A DNA stretch of 64,000 nt from Bacillota bacterium (GTDB lineage Bacteria; Bacillota; Clostridia; Christensenellales; Aristaeellaceae), in the NCBI GenBank assembly GCA_023436585.1, contig JAEZIN010000028.1:496001-560000 (forward strand), written 5' to 3'. Made by a program: the position numbers and the translations under genes. This document shows, one piece after another, positions 25,920 to 34,956 of the stretch (position 1 is its first letter; each line of letters starts with the position of its first letter). The notes beneath the pieces are model-generated. The model did not search any database, was not told the DNA's origin, and saw nothing but the letters and a program-made list of their open reading frames with translations.

Positions 25920-27212
25920 CTATACGCCGGCGCTTTTGCGCATGGCATCCGCATCTTCTTCCCGTACGGGATGGCTGCTGTACCGCGCCTGCTCGTACAG
26001 CGAGGCTATTTGCTGTCTTTGCGAATCCGGCAGCGCCAGCCCGCCATCCCGGAGCGCTTCCCTTGCGGTGAGGGAGGGGGAGGGAGCCTTCATCCGCCGA
26101 AGCAGCAGCGCGTACACACGGCGGACCTTGTCTACGGGAGAAAGGCTTTCCCAAGCCGGCTGTCTTTGGTGGCGCTTGTAAAAAGCGGCCCACTTCTCCC
26201 GCGCTGTTTTGACCGCATCGCCCAAGTGAAAAAGGCTTTCCGTCTTGTCCACATATCCTTCGCCGATGGCCCTGGTGTATGCTCTCAGCCGGTCCAGCAG
26301 GCGGGTAAGCATTCTTTTTACCAGCCGGTACAGATGGTACAGCGCAAATATCACCAATGCCGCGGCCAGGATGTACGCTACCACCATCAGCACCTTTTCC
26401 AGGAACAGCGCAAAGGCGCTGGGCTCCGGGGCTTCACCAAACTCGCTAAGGTCCAGCCCGCCGGATTGCCCCTGCTGCTGGATGGATGCCATGCCGGGCA
26501 GCAGCGAGCTGAGGAACAGCATGATTGCCGCCACCGCCCTCTTTATGAACGATAGAACGGCAAGCAGCGCGCTTTCAAAGCTGTGCCAGTTGGCGGCCAG
26601 GATGGCGATGACGGAGAAAACAGCAAGGATGCGGCGGTTCTTGTTCAACAGCTTTACGGGCGGGGCTTGTTCCTCCCCGGAGGCATCCAGAAGGGCAAAA
26701 CGGTTGAACGCAAACAGGCACAGGAGAAGGTACAGGGAAAAGGAAAGCGACAGCGCAGGCCCGGCGCCGGATAATTCGGGGATGCCCTTGAGCGCCTGAC
26801 CGATCAGGTGCAGCAATACGCCGAAGGCAAGCCGGGAGGCAGGCCATTCCAGGCCAGAGGGCCGAGATAATGCCGGCATGAGCATAAGCATCTGCACAAG
26901 GCAGGGCAGCGCCAGCAGAAGGACGAGGGGACGGATGGGGATCAGCACGGCGGCGCAAAGCGACATTTGCGTCAAAAGCGCCAGCAAAAAGACGATTCTC
27001 CGGCGTTTTCCCGGAGCTGTCCACGCGGCCAGCGTGAAAAGCAGGCCCCCCAGCGGCAAGAACAGAGCTGCCCATGGATGGCCGGGCAAAAACGACGCTC
27101 CCGGCAGCAGGAACAGCGGCAGAAAACCCAGGTACAAAGTAAGCGCCGCCAGGCATTTCGTCAGGAGCATCTTGCCTGTCAGCCTGCTTGCCGGAGCGGC
27201 TGTTTTCGCCAT
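25920..27212 (-). CDS. Polytopic membrane protein with DUF4129-type C-terminus
   Basis: The 430-residue protein has about nine hydrophobic segments in residues 15-320 and a cytoplasmic tail (about 330-430). The tail contains VDKVRRVYALLLRRMKAPSPSLTAREAL...LYEQARYSS, typical of DUF4129, usually found at the end of transglutaminase-like membrane proteins beside MoxR and DUF58. Here the extracellular transglutaminase domain itself is absent. A role in envelope protein processing or assembly is inferred from the neighbours. It starts 18 bases after the DUF58 gene. Confidence 0.83.
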   Translation of the reverse strand: MAKTAAPASRLTGKMLLTKCLAALTLYLGFLPLFLLPGASFLPGHPWAALFLPLGGLLFTLAAWTAPGKRRRIVFLLALLTQMSLCAAVLIPIRPLVLLLALPCLVQMLMLMPALSRPSGLEWPASRLAFGVLLHLIGQALKGIPELSGAGPALSLSFSLYLLLCLFAFNRFALLDASGEEQAPPVKLLNKNRRILAVFSVIAILAANWHSFESALLAVLSFIKRAVAAIMLFLSSLLPGMASIQQQGQSGGLDLSEFGEAPEPSAFALFLEKVLMVVAYILAAALVIFALYHLYRLVKRMLTRLLDRLRAYTRAIGEGYVDKTESLFHLGDAVKTAREKWAAFYKRHQRQPAWESLSPVDKVRRVYALLLRRMKAPSPSLTAREALRDGGLALPDSQRQQIASLYEQARYSSHPVREEDADAMRKSAGV

Positions 27213-27230
27213 TTCTTTCCGTCCCCCATA

Positions 27231-28337
27231 TCAAGTGCCTCTTTCCATAGTTTGCCCCGCGCCTGAAGACACAGGTTTGTTTATCAGATGCAGCGCCACG
27301 GTATTCCCGCGCAGCCTGAGCGTGTTCAACCTGGCCTGTATCAGCTCGCTGTCATACACCGACAGAAGCAGCATATCCATGCCCGTGAAGGCAGCCAGCC
27401 GGTCCAGCAGGGACAGGAAGGTGTGGGTGCGCTGTATGGTCAAGTGCGCCATGGCGGACAAAATCTCCGTCTCCCGCAGGCTATGCCTGGCAGGCGGGAG
27501 TATGGCAGGCTCCGTGCCTTTGTCCAGGGGTATGTTGGCGGCAAAGCCCGCCTCCATGCCGTGGTTCAATGCGTTCACGCACAGGGTGGCAGCCAGGGAG
27601 ATCATCTGCTCCACTGCCGGCTGTTCGTATTCCATCAGGTCCGCCCACTGGTGCTCCGACATCTGGGCGTTGATGACGATAAGCAGCTTTACATCGGCCG
27701 TCTGGTCATGTACCTTCACCTGCGGCGTGCCCAGGCGGGCCGTGGCCGGCCAATGAATGTCCGAAGGATCGTCTCCCGCTGCGTAGGACCTGATCCCGCT
27801 TACCCAGACGGGATCGGAAACGATCCAGCGCCTGACGATGAGGTCGCCTTGCCAGCGGGAAGCGGGGAGGGGGATAGCCTCAGCACTTAGCAGGCGGGGA
27901 TACACCTCGATGGCTGCCACCGTATCCACCTGCATCTGGGCGGAGGTAATGCCCATCATGTCCCCGGCGGTGACGGCCACCGCGCCGGCCTTGTAATAGC
28001 CCCGCTTTTTTAGTAGCACCGTGTGCCGCCGTACAATCTGGCTGTAGGGCTTCAAATAAAATACGCTCTTGTGGTACTGTTCCCCGGTGATGTGTGTCTC
28101 GATATCCGTCCGGAAAACAAGGTTTGGGGATATGCGCGATTCGGCGCGGAGCCAGGGCACCGCCAGCAGCTTTCTGTTGCGTATGACCTCCACCAGTTCC
28201 GCCTTATCACCTTCATAAGCGGCAAGGCGGTCGAAGCGGCGCTCATACGTGAGCCTCTTCAATGCGAACCTTTTTAACACAAAGCTGTGCAGGAGCATCA
28301 AGAGGACCAGCGCCGCCAGCAGCAACACCGCGTTCAT
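27231..28337 (-). CDS. DUF58 domain membrane protein
   Basis: A 368-residue protein with one N-terminal membrane helix (about 3-22) and a conserved DUF58 core, YAAGDDPSDIHWPATARLGTPQVKVHD at about 187-213, followed by a von Willebrand-A-like region (LLIVINAQMSEHQW). DUF58 proteins act with MoxR AAA+ ATPases, probably in folding or metal insertion of surface complexes. The start overlaps the moxR stop by 4 bases, so translation is coupled. Confidence 0.92.
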   Translation of the reverse strand: MNAVLLLAALVLLMLLHSFVLKRFALKRLTYERRFDRLAAYEGDKAELVEVIRNRKLLAVPWLRAESRISPNLVFRTDIETHITGEQYHKSVFYLKPYSQIVRRHTVLLKKRGYYKAGAVAVTAGDMMGITSAQMQVDTVAAIEVYPRLLSAEAIPLPASRWQGDLIVRRWIVSDPVWVSGIRSYAAGDDPSDIHWPATARLGTPQVKVHDQTADVKLLIVINAQMSEHQWADLMEYEQPAVEQMISLAATLCVNALNHGMEAGFAANIPLDKGTEPAILPPARHSLRETEILSAMAHLTIQRTHTFLSLLDRLAAFTGMDMLLLSVYDSELIQARLNTLRLRGNTVALHLINKPVSSGAGQTMERGT

Positions 28338-29287
28338 CCTGCGCGCTCCTCCGTGGGCACGGAAACGGCCTTTAACGCATCCTGGATCAGCGCCTGAGAA
28401 ACGCCCGTTTTGCCGTACATACCCCGCACGATGACCCTGTGGGCCAAAACAGGAACGGCCAGCGCTTTCACATCGTCGGGGATTACGTAGTCCCTTCCCT
28501 TAATCATGGCCAGCGCCTGAGCGGAGCGCATCAGCGCCAGCATGCCCCTGGGGCTGACGCCTAATTGAACCTGCTCAAATTTGCGGGTCTGCTCGCACAG
28601 CGCGGCAATATAGCTTAGTACCGGCGCGGATACCGCGACCTGCGCAAGAGCCGCCTGGGCGCTTAACAATTCCTGCTTTTGGGCGGCAGGCGCAAGGGCC
28701 GCAATGGGGTCGTCGCTTAAAAAACGATTCAGGATGGAAAGAGCTTCCTGGCTTGTGGGATATCCCATGGAAAGCCGCATCAAAAAGCGGTCCAGCTGCG
28801 CTTCGGGCAGCGCGAAGGTGCCCTGTATCTCTACCGGGTTCTGGGTGGCGATCACCAGGAACGGCACATCCAGCGTATGGGTCACGCCGCTTTCCGACAC
28901 CTGCCGCTCCTCCATGCACTCCAACAGCGCCGACTGGGTCCGCGGCGTGGCGCGGTTTATTTCGTCCGCCAGCAGTATGTTGGTAAACACCGGGCCGGGC
29001 TTGAAAGTAAACTCGCCCGTGGCCGGCTTGTACACGCTGACGCCGGTTATGTCGGAGGGCATCAGGTCCGGGGTGAATTGTATGCGGGAAAAATGGCAGG
29101 AGATGGATTTGGCCAGGCTCCTGGCCAGCACCGTCTTCCCCGTGCCGGGGACATCCTCCAGCAGCACATGGCCCTTGGCCAATATGGCGGCCAGCATCAG
29201 GTCAATGGGTTCCTGTTTCCCGATGATCACCTTTGCGATGTTCTCCCGGACCCTTTTTGCAAAAGCTTCGACGTCTTTAACGTGCAT
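28334..29287 (-). CDS. MoxR-family AAA+ ATPase
   Basis: A 317-residue AAA+ chaperone-like ATPase. It shows Walker A EDVPGTGKT, Walker B LLADEINR, sensor 1 ATQNP and the arginine-finger region LPEAQLDRFLMR, all standard for MoxR. It probably remodels a protein complex at the membrane with the DUF58 partner. ATG 29287 is preferred to GTG 29296, because AGGTGAG lies 5-8 bases before the ATG. It is the first gene of a five-gene operon and has a strong promoter at 29339-29367. Confidence 0.94.
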   Translation of the reverse strand: MHVKDVEAFAKRVRENIAKVIIGKQEPIDLMLAAILAKGHVLLEDVPGTGKTVLARSLAKSISCHFSRIQFTPDLMPSDITGVSVYKPATGEFTFKPGPVFTNILLADEINRATPRTQSALLECMEERQVSESGVTHTLDVPFLVIATQNPVEIQGTFALPEAQLDRFLMRLSMGYPTSQEALSILNRFLSDDPIAALAPAAQKQELLSAQAALAQVAVSAPVLSYIAALCEQTRKFEQVQLGVSPRGMLALMRSAQALAMIKGRDYVIPDDVKALAVPVLAHRVIVRGMYGKTGVSQALIQDALKAVSVPTEERAG

Positions 29288-29338
29288 TGCGCTCACCTAT
29301 TCTTTTGAAATGGATGCGTCCTGGTTTTTTCTGCATGC

Positions 29339-29367
29339 ATTATACCATACAATGGAAGTGGATGCCA
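29339..29367 (-). promoter_or_regulatory. Promoter of the moxR operon
   Basis: On the minus strand TGGCAT (29367-29362) and TATAAT (29344-29339) are 17 bases apart, with TGG before the -10 (extended -10). Confidence 0.75.
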
Positions 29368-29427
29368 GAATGCAAGCAAGAACCATGCGCCAAGGTGCGC
29401 AGAAAGGTATGCGAATGCGCTCGCTCA

Positions 29428-29457
29428 TTGACTTTTTGTGTCAGATAATGGTATCAT
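29428..29457 (+). promoter_or_regulatory. Promoter of xylB
   Basis: TTGACT (29428-29433) and TATCAT (29452-29457) are 18 bases apart, 82 bases before the start codon. It diverges from the moxR promoter. Confidence 0.65.
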
Positions 29458-29539
29458 CAGCAGAGTGAAACATCGAAACCGTTTTGTCAAGGCACAGGCT
29501 GTCCATTTAGTATAACTCCCTTAAAGGGTGGGGCAAAGC

Positions 29540-31075
29540 ATGCGCAAGCAGTATCTGATCGGCATCGATGTCGGAACCTCCAGCGCCAAATGCGTCCTGG
29601 TGGATTCATCCGGCAATGTTGTTGCGTCCTCCTCTCAGGAATATCCCCTGCATACGCCCCGCCCCGGCTGGGCCGAGCAGAAGCCTGCGGATTGGTGGGA
29701 GGCCGTGAAGGGCGGCTTGAAGGCCATCCTGTCCAAGCCGGGCGTTTCATCAGGCGACCTGATGGGCGTAGGATTTTCCGGGCAGATGCATGGGCTGGTG
29801 GCCCTTGATAGGAACTGGAACGTTATCCGTCCGGCGTTTTTGTGGTGCGACCAGCGCAGCCAGCCGCAGTGTGACGAGCTGATCAGGAAGGCCGGCGGGC
29901 TGAACGGCATGCTGCGGTACACCAACAACGCCATGCTGTCCGGCTATACGGGAGGAAAGCTCCTTTGGCTGCGCGATATGGAGCCGGAGAGTTTTGACCG
30001 TATGCGCGTGTTCCTCTGCCCCAAGGATTACATACGCTTCCTCCTTTGCGGGGAAATAGGCATGGATGTATCCGAGGCTTCCGGCACTGGCTTTTTCGAT
30101 ACGCAAAACCGAGCCTGGTCCAAAGAACTGATTCAAATCGCCGGCCTGCCTCCGGACATCTTCCCTCCCGTACAGGAATCCATTAACCTGGCGGGATACG
30201 TGACCCAAGCGGCGGCGGAGGCAACAGGCCTGCCCCAGGGCTTGAAGGTGTTCATGGGCGGCGGCGACGCGGTAATCCAGTCCACGGGCTCAGGGCTGCT
30301 CACGCCCGGCAGGCTGGGCGTTGTCATCGGCACCGCCGGAAACGTATCCATGGGCTTGGACAGGTTCTATCAAAATCCCGGCGGAAGGCTGCAGATGTTC
30401 TGCAACAACGCACCGGGGCTATACCATGCCTTCGGCTGCAACCTGACCGCTGGCGGCGCGTACCGCTGGTACCGGGATGCTCTGTGCGATCATGATGTGC
30501 AGCTGGCCAGGCTTTCGGGCCGGAATGTGTACGAGGTGATGGGCGAGAGCGCGCAAAACGCGCCGCCCGGCTCCCACGGCGTGATCTTCGTGCCTTACCT
30601 TTCCGGGGAGCGCTGTCCCTATCCCGACCCCAACGCCCGGGGCATGTTCTACGGGCTGACACTGGGTACGGACAGGCGTGATATCACCAGGGCGGTGATG
30701 GAGGGCGTTACCTATGCCTTCAAGCAGGTGGCGGACGTCATCTGCGGCTTCATCCCCGGCAGCGAGGTGGTCGTATCCGGCGGCGGCTCCGCTTCGACCC
30801 TGTGGCGGCAGATACTGGCAGATGTGTTTAATCTGCCGGTATATACGCTGTCGGCTGCCGGCGAGGGCGGCGCGTTCGGCGCGGCCATGGTGGCCGGTGT
30901 GGGCACCGGTGTCTTCCGCGACCTGAATGAGGCCGCATCCATATTGAAGGTGGAAACGGAGACGCTGCCCATTGCGCACAATGGGCCGGCCTACCGGGAC
31001 GGTTTTTCCGTCTACAGTGATATGTACTACGCCATGAAGCCCGTGTTCGACAAAGGCGCGGCGCTGGGGATGTAA
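29540..31075 (+). CDS. xylB: Xylulokinase
   Basis: A 511-residue FGGY-family kinase that phosphorylates D-xylulose with ATP, feeding the pentose phosphate route. The opening IGIDVGTSSAKCVLVD, GFSGQMHGLVALD and WCDQRS match XylB; the catalytic-base region is GGGDAVIQSTGSG; the C-terminal GGGSASTLWRQILADVF is the FGGY signature 2 region. ATG 29540 is chosen over GTG 29528 because AAAGGGTGG lies between. It fits the pentose focus of the ChvE importer and the GH127/GH31 locus, but no xylose isomerase is in this window. Confidence 0.93.
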   Translation: MRKQYLIGIDVGTSSAKCVLVDSSGNVVASSSQEYPLHTPRPGWAEQKPADWWEAVKGGLKAILSKPGVSSGDLMGVGFSGQMHGLVALDRNWNVIRPAFLWCDQRSQPQCDELIRKAGGLNGMLRYTNNAMLSGYTGGKLLWLRDMEPESFDRMRVFLCPKDYIRFLLCGEIGMDVSEASGTGFFDTQNRAWSKELIQIAGLPPDIFPPVQESINLAGYVTQAAAEATGLPQGLKVFMGGGDAVIQSTGSGLLTPGRLGVVIGTAGNVSMGLDRFYQNPGGRLQMFCNNAPGLYHAFGCNLTAGGAYRWYRDALCDHDVQLARLSGRNVYEVMGESAQNAPPGSHGVIFVPYLSGERCPYPDPNARGMFYGLTLGTDRRDITRAVMEGVTYAFKQVADVICGFIPGSEVVVSGGGSASTLWRQILADVFNLPVYTLSAAGEGGAFGAAMVAGVGTGVFRDLNEAASILKVETETLPIAHNGPAYRDGFSVYSDMYYAMKPVFDKGAALGM

Positions 31076-31233
31076 GAACGTTATTGGAATTGATTGCGGG
31101 AAGGGAGCTTTTTGAAAAAATCCTCCTTTCTGCACCCATCCTTCAAAAACTTTTAATGAATTGTAAAGATATATGGTTCCAAAACATCACCATATCTGTT
31201 GGGAAGCTTAAGGTGGAGTTGCAGGGAGGCACT

Positions 31234-32199
31234 ATGAACATCATCCCCTTTGAAAAGGAGCATGTCAAACAAGCCGGGGAGCTCCTGTGGTTGGCCTATG
31301 AAACAGAACGTTCCACCGTGCCCGCCTTGCCCAAGGCTGGCACTGTTGACTTTTTTGCGCAATTGGCGTCAGAGTTTACCGGCAACGGCATGGGCGTCGC
31401 CGCGGTTGATGACGGCAGGCTCAACGGCTTCTTGACTGGCATGGCGGTAGGGGAGCTCTTCGGTTTATGCAAGGGCGTGTATATCCCCCTGCATGCCCAC
31501 GCTGCAAGGGGCCGGGAAAGGCAGCTTGTATATCAGCAATTGTATGCGGCCGCATCCGAAATCTGGGTAAAAAAGGGCCTCCTTTCCCATGTGGTCACCG
31601 TGTACGCTCATGACAAGGAGGCGGTGAACGCCTGGTTCTGGCAGGATTTCGGCCTGCGCTGCGTGGACGCCATCCGCCCTTTGAGCAATGTTCCATTAAC
31701 CGGGAAGGGCGCTTTCGATATCCGCCGTGTAGAACCAAAAGATGCCGGAATACTGCTGCCCCTGCACCGGGAGCACTGGCGGTATTACCGCAACGCGCCT
31801 TTGTTTATGAAGGTGCATGAGGATTGCACCTTGGAGGAATTGCAGGATTGGCTTTCACAAAAGGACCAGTACGCCTGGGCGGCGTATGAAGACGGCGTGC
31901 CTGTGTCTTACATGCAGCTTCGCCACGGCGGCGAAACCTTCACATCCGACGATGAAAAGTCCATGAACATCTGCGGCGCGTATACAATAGCCAATCTGCG
32001 CAGGGGAGGCTATGGCACAGCCATTCTGCAAACCATCGTACAATGGCTGCGGGAAAAAAGCTTCGAACGCCTTGGCGTGGACTATGAGTCCTTCAATATA
32101 TACGGCAGCCGGTTTTGGGGGAAACATTTTACACCCTTCACCTACAGCCTCACTAGGCGGATCGATGAGCGGGTGGCAAGGCCGGATGCAACGGAATAA
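31234..32199 (+). CDS. Two-domain GNAT acetyltransferase
   Basis: A 321-residue protein with two GNAT-like halves. The first (about 1-155) is MNIIPFEKEHVKQAGELLWLAYE... with a poor acetyl-CoA loop. The second (about 160-321) has YTIANLRRGGYGTAILQTIVQWL, where RRGGYG is the acetyl-CoA pyrophosphate loop. So the C-terminal half is probably the active one. The target is unknown. ATG 31234 with GGGAGG upstream is preferred to the longer frame from 31084. Confidence 0.85.
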   Translation: MNIIPFEKEHVKQAGELLWLAYETERSTVPALPKAGTVDFFAQLASEFTGNGMGVAAVDDGRLNGFLTGMAVGELFGLCKGVYIPLHAHAARGRERQLVYQQLYAAASEIWVKKGLLSHVVTVYAHDKEAVNAWFWQDFGLRCVDAIRPLSNVPLTGKGAFDIRRVEPKDAGILLPLHREHWRYYRNAPLFMKVHEDCTLEELQDWLSQKDQYAWAAYEDGVPVSYMQLRHGGETFTSDDEKSMNICGAYTIANLRRGGYGTAILQTIVQWLREKSFERLGVDYESFNIYGSRFWGKHFTPFTYSLTRRIDERVARPDATE

Positions 32200-32237
32200 T
32201 GCCATTTTGGGAAATCTCATATGTCCTAATAAAAAGA

Positions 32238-32272
32238 ACGACGGGGGAGGCTTTCAAATAGCCCCCTCGTCG
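32238..32272 (-). terminator. Terminator at the end of the 173-residue protein gene
   Basis: A long imperfect stem of GGGGG/CCCCC and GGCT/AGCC pairs spans the last codons and stop of the minus-strand gene. On that strand it is followed by TTCTTTTTATT. It may also act on the converging GNAT gene. Confidence 0.7.
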
Positions 32273-32775
32273 CCTGCTTTTATTGCTTCCCAATGCATAT
32301 CTTCCTCCGGCGTATCCCTTGGCTGATAGCTGTACTTTCCGTCATTGCGTACCGACAGCACATTTCCCTTTGGGCCATAAAGCATCCACAGTTCATGCAA
32401 GCCATTGTCATACATTCTTGTTTTCAGCAGCCCGCCCAAATCAAAATGGAAAACCGTATCCGACGTCATGTCATCAATTTCAACCTTTACTATTTTCTGT
32501 CCCTCCAGCTGTTCCAATGCACGCTTGATTCTGCTCCTTGAGGATTCGCTATGCGCCGCGATTTTATCATTCAGGTGCAAGTCCCAGGAGCAGCAATAAA
32601 TCCATAAATGCCAGTCTCCATGAACTGTGACCCTTCTGTTTGCAAGCTTCGGCGGCTTTGGCTCCCTGATTTCCAAATGTGGCTGGCCGAACTCAAATGT
32701 CAGGAACGATCCGTGCCCCTGCTGCAGGAGCCAGCAGGGCTGATGATAGATTTGTTCAACAATGCTTTCGATCAT
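32254..32775 (-). CDS. Unrecognised protein, 173 residues
   Basis: This soluble protein has no signal peptide, no membrane segment and no known motif. It is rich in aromatic residues and His (HGDWHLWIYCCSWDLHLND), with a helical centre (SRSRIKRALEQLEGQKIVKVEI). The gene starts at ATG 32775 with AGGAAAGG upstream. It lies 17 bases after the beta-propeller-like gene, and both are more AT-rich than the surroundings (about 43-48% GC by eye). This suggests the two were gained together. The function is unknown. Confidence 0.65.
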   Translation of the reverse strand: MIESIVEQIYHQPCWLLQQGHGSFLTFEFGQPHLEIREPKPPKLANRRVTVHGDWHLWIYCCSWDLHLNDKIAAHSESSRSRIKRALEQLEGQKIVKVEIDDMTSDTVFHFDLGGLLKTRMYDNGLHELWMLYGPKGNVLSVRNDGKYSYQPRDTPEEDMHWEAIKAGDEGAI

Positions 32776-32792
32776 ATATACCTTTCCTCAGT

Positions 32793-33797
32793 TCACTGCC
32801 ATTCAACCTCATACGCAAAGCCGCCCGTCCAGGTAAAGGCATAGAGCCTGTTCCCCTGCGTAATCACTTCGGTGACATGGCTGATGGGAATATGGTACTT
32901 CATTTGCATTGTTTCAGCCTCGAAAATCCACACGCCATTGGTTTTTGCGGCAATGATGTGTTTTCCATCCTCCGTAAAGCAGGCGGTATTGAGTATTTCT
33001 TCGCTTGCCACAACAACTGTATTTGCGGCGTCTCCCTCAGCGCCTATGCTGGCGGCCAGCGGCTCGCCAAGCGATTCCCGCAGTGTGCATGTCTTTGTAT
33101 CTTTTGTCCGCAAGGACAGCGTCTTTCTGATTGTGCCGTCCATTTCGTGTAGAACAATACCGCACTCAAGCGGGGAGAAGCTCATCAGGGCCTCCTGCTC
33201 GGGGGAATAACACATCCACAGCATTCGCATCGTATTGAATTTTAGATCGGTGCGCATAAAGGTCCCGGCGGATTCGTCAAACCACAACAGAAAGTCCTGG
33301 TTATGATTGTCCAGGCGCTCATAGCCCTGCAGTACATACTGCCCGGATTTTTCTACATATTGCATGTCATACAATACGTACCGGTCCTTTTTAAACCAGA
33401 CAGCAGTCTCCAAAAGCGTTTCCGCGTCATAGCGTACAAGGTACGACAGCAAATCCTTGGTATAAACGATGTTGTAAAATGCGCTGCCGTCCCTGGAATA
33501 GCAGCATCCCTCATCCTGCGAGATATGGGAACTGTAAACATGCAGTTTCTTAGTGAGCTGCATCGTGTCCAGATCGTAAAAGTATAAATCGCCATTATTG
33601 CTTTTTACGGCAAATGCATTGTTCCCGGGCCTGATTGCGATCTTGTAGGCATCGGTCATGCCCTTGAAGGAAACAAGCTCATTTAAGCTCTGCGCATTGT
33701 AAACAAAAACCGTTCTGCCGGTTGCCGTTATCAAATACCTGCCATTGCAGACACCGCTCTTTGCAGCGCGGAAGCGTTTGATTTCATGGATTTTCAT
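32793..33797 (-). CDS. Beta-propeller-like protein, 334 residues
   Basis: The sequence repeats a pattern of short hydrophobic strands about every 40 residues (GRYLITATGRTVFVYNAQSL, NNGDLYFYDLDTMQL, DGKHIIAAKTNGVWIFEAETMQ), as in WD40-like or quinoprotein-type seven-bladed propellers. There is no signal peptide, so it is probably a cytosolic interaction scaffold. The ATG at 33797 has only a weak GAGA site. It forms an AT-richer pair with the 173-residue gene downstream. No partner or reaction can be named. Confidence 0.65.
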   Translation of the reverse strand: MKIHEIKRFRAAKSGVCNGRYLITATGRTVFVYNAQSLNELVSFKGMTDAYKIAIRPGNNAFAVKSNNGDLYFYDLDTMQLTKKLHVYSSHISQDEGCCYSRDGSAFYNIVYTKDLLSYLVRYDAETLLETAVWFKKDRYVLYDMQYVEKSGQYVLQGYERLDNHNQDFLLWFDESAGTFMRTDLKFNTMRMLWMCYSPEQEALMSFSPLECGIVLHEMDGTIRKTLSLRTKDTKTCTLRESLGEPLAASIGAEGDAANTVVVASEEILNTACFTEDGKHIIAAKTNGVWIFEAETMQMKYHIPISHVTEVITQGNRLYAFTWTGGFAYEVEWQ

Positions 33798-34026
33798 AGC
33801 ATTATCTCACGATCAATCAGCCATTTTTCTTAGCCTTGATCTATTCCTTTTAAGTTTTTCGGGAGAGGTGCGGAGAGGCTCCAGAACCCCGCCCCCGCCA
33901 GTGGCGGAATTGGGCTGGGTGGAGGAGGCTGGCGAAACGAACGATGCAAGCGATAGCGCAGCAGCGTGACGATTGAGCCAGATGGAGTGTTTTCTAAAAA
34001 ACACCCTCTCCGCTTATATTCACTAC
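33798..34026. repeat. Intergenic block resembling a dispersed repeat
   Basis: This stretch has no convincing gene. It holds a C/G-rich palindrome (CCGCCAGTGGCGG near 33894-33906), a run rich in CGATAGCGCAGCAGCGTGACG-like words and an A/T hairpin (GTGTTTTCT with AAAAAACAC near 33984-34003). A 63-codon minus-strand frame (33813-34004) crosses it but has no ribosome site and looks like noncoding repeat. The composition differs from both neighbours. Confidence 0.35.
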
Positions 34027-34887
34027 CTAAATCTGCGGCCTGTTGATGTTCACCGACGGGTCGCGCATTTTAAAATGCTTGGGCGACTTGCCGTACTTTT
34101 TTTTGAACAGCCGGCTGAACTGGTAGGCGTCATAAAAGCCGTACCCGGCCGCGATGTCCTGTATGGTGCGGTCGGTAGTGCGTATGGCGGCGTAGGCCAT
34201 TTCCAGCTTGAGATTGACCTGGTACTGGTGCACGCCCTGGCCGGTGATTTGCTTAAAGCGGGAGGAAAGCGTGCGTACCGAGATATTGGCCAGCCCGGCG
34301 ATTTCCTCCAGGCTGAACATTTTGGCCGGCTCCGTGCGAAAAAGCCGCAGCGTCTTCACGATCCACTCGTCGGCCTGCTGCTGGTTGTTGCGGGCGATAA
34401 AGGAAAGCTCGCACAAGAGAAGGTTGATCAGCAGCGAAGACTGGCGCTGTTTGTCATCCCGCTCCGACCAGAAGGCGTCGATGATGCGCCGGAGTATCCT
34501 GGCCACCTCGGGGTACTGGCCGCAGGATGTGACGGTGGCGATGGCCGCGCCGCGCTCCACTGCGCTGGCCTTTACCATTTCGGGGGATAAGGACACGCCG
34601 TACTTGTCGCCGGGCAGTCTGTTGAAATGGACAAACATGGTGCGCGTGTTGGGTGTGCACTGCACCGGGCAATAGTGATGACTGCCCGCGCGAAGGAATA
34701 TGGCCTCGCCGGCCTTGAGCAGATACGATTGATCCTCCTGGGCGATGGTCCATTCGCCCTCACAAATATACAAAAGGTCATGCTCCGCCATGGTGCGGTC
34801 CGGATGGTATTCGGGATTGGGGTATACGTTCATGCCGCATAGTGTGACGGACCGGTCCAGGCCGATATCCAAAACATCATACCGCAT
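34027..34887 (-). CDS. AraC-family regulator with cupin domain
   Basis: The 286-residue protein has an N-terminal cupin-like sugar-sensing domain (about 1-150; HDLLYICEGEWTIAQED, LRAGSHHYCPV). The C-terminal double helix-turn-helix (about 185-280) shows FSLEEIAGLANISVRTLSSRFKQITG and the second AraC motif DIAAGYGFYDAYQFSRLFKKKYGKSP. ATG 34887 with GAGGGG upstream is chosen; the longer frame runs through the promoter. It is divergent from the SBP-permease-GH127-GH31 operon and is almost surely its activator. Confidence 0.92.
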   Translation of the reverse strand: MRYDVLDIGLDRSVTLCGMNVYPNPEYHPDRTMAEHDLLYICEGEWTIAQEDQSYLLKAGEAIFLRAGSHHYCPVQCTPNTRTMFVHFNRLPGDKYGVSLSPEMVKASAVERGAAIATVTSCGQYPEVARILRRIIDAFWSERDDKQRQSSLLINLLLCELSFIARNNQQQADEWIVKTLRLFRTEPAKMFSLEEIAGLANISVRTLSSRFKQITGQGVHQYQVNLKLEMAYAAIRTTDRTIQDIAAGYGFYDAYQFSRLFKKKYGKSPKHFKMRDPSVNINRPQI

Positions 34888-34905
34888 AGCGTGCCCCTCT
34901 TCCGC

Positions 34906-34941
34906 AATGTACATGGATCTGCCTGTATATACATGTGCATT
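34906..34941. promoter_or_regulatory. Inverted repeat in the AraC leader
   Basis: AATGTACATG (34906-34915) and CATGTGCATT (34932-34941) are near inverted repeats around a TGTATATACA palindrome (34924-34933). It lies between the AraC promoter and start, where it could be an autoregulatory site. Confidence 0.4.
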
Positions 34942-34956
34942 CCTATCCTTTCCCAC

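Noticed and set aside
31084..31233. N-terminal extension of the GNAT gene
   Set aside because: The frame is open upstream of ATG 31234, but that ATG has a good GGGAGG site and the upstream residues do not resemble a GNAT domain.
33813..34004. A 63-codon minus-strand frame as a small protein
   Set aside because: No ribosome site, composition of a repeat and it spans a palindrome; listed only as an intergenic repeat-like block.
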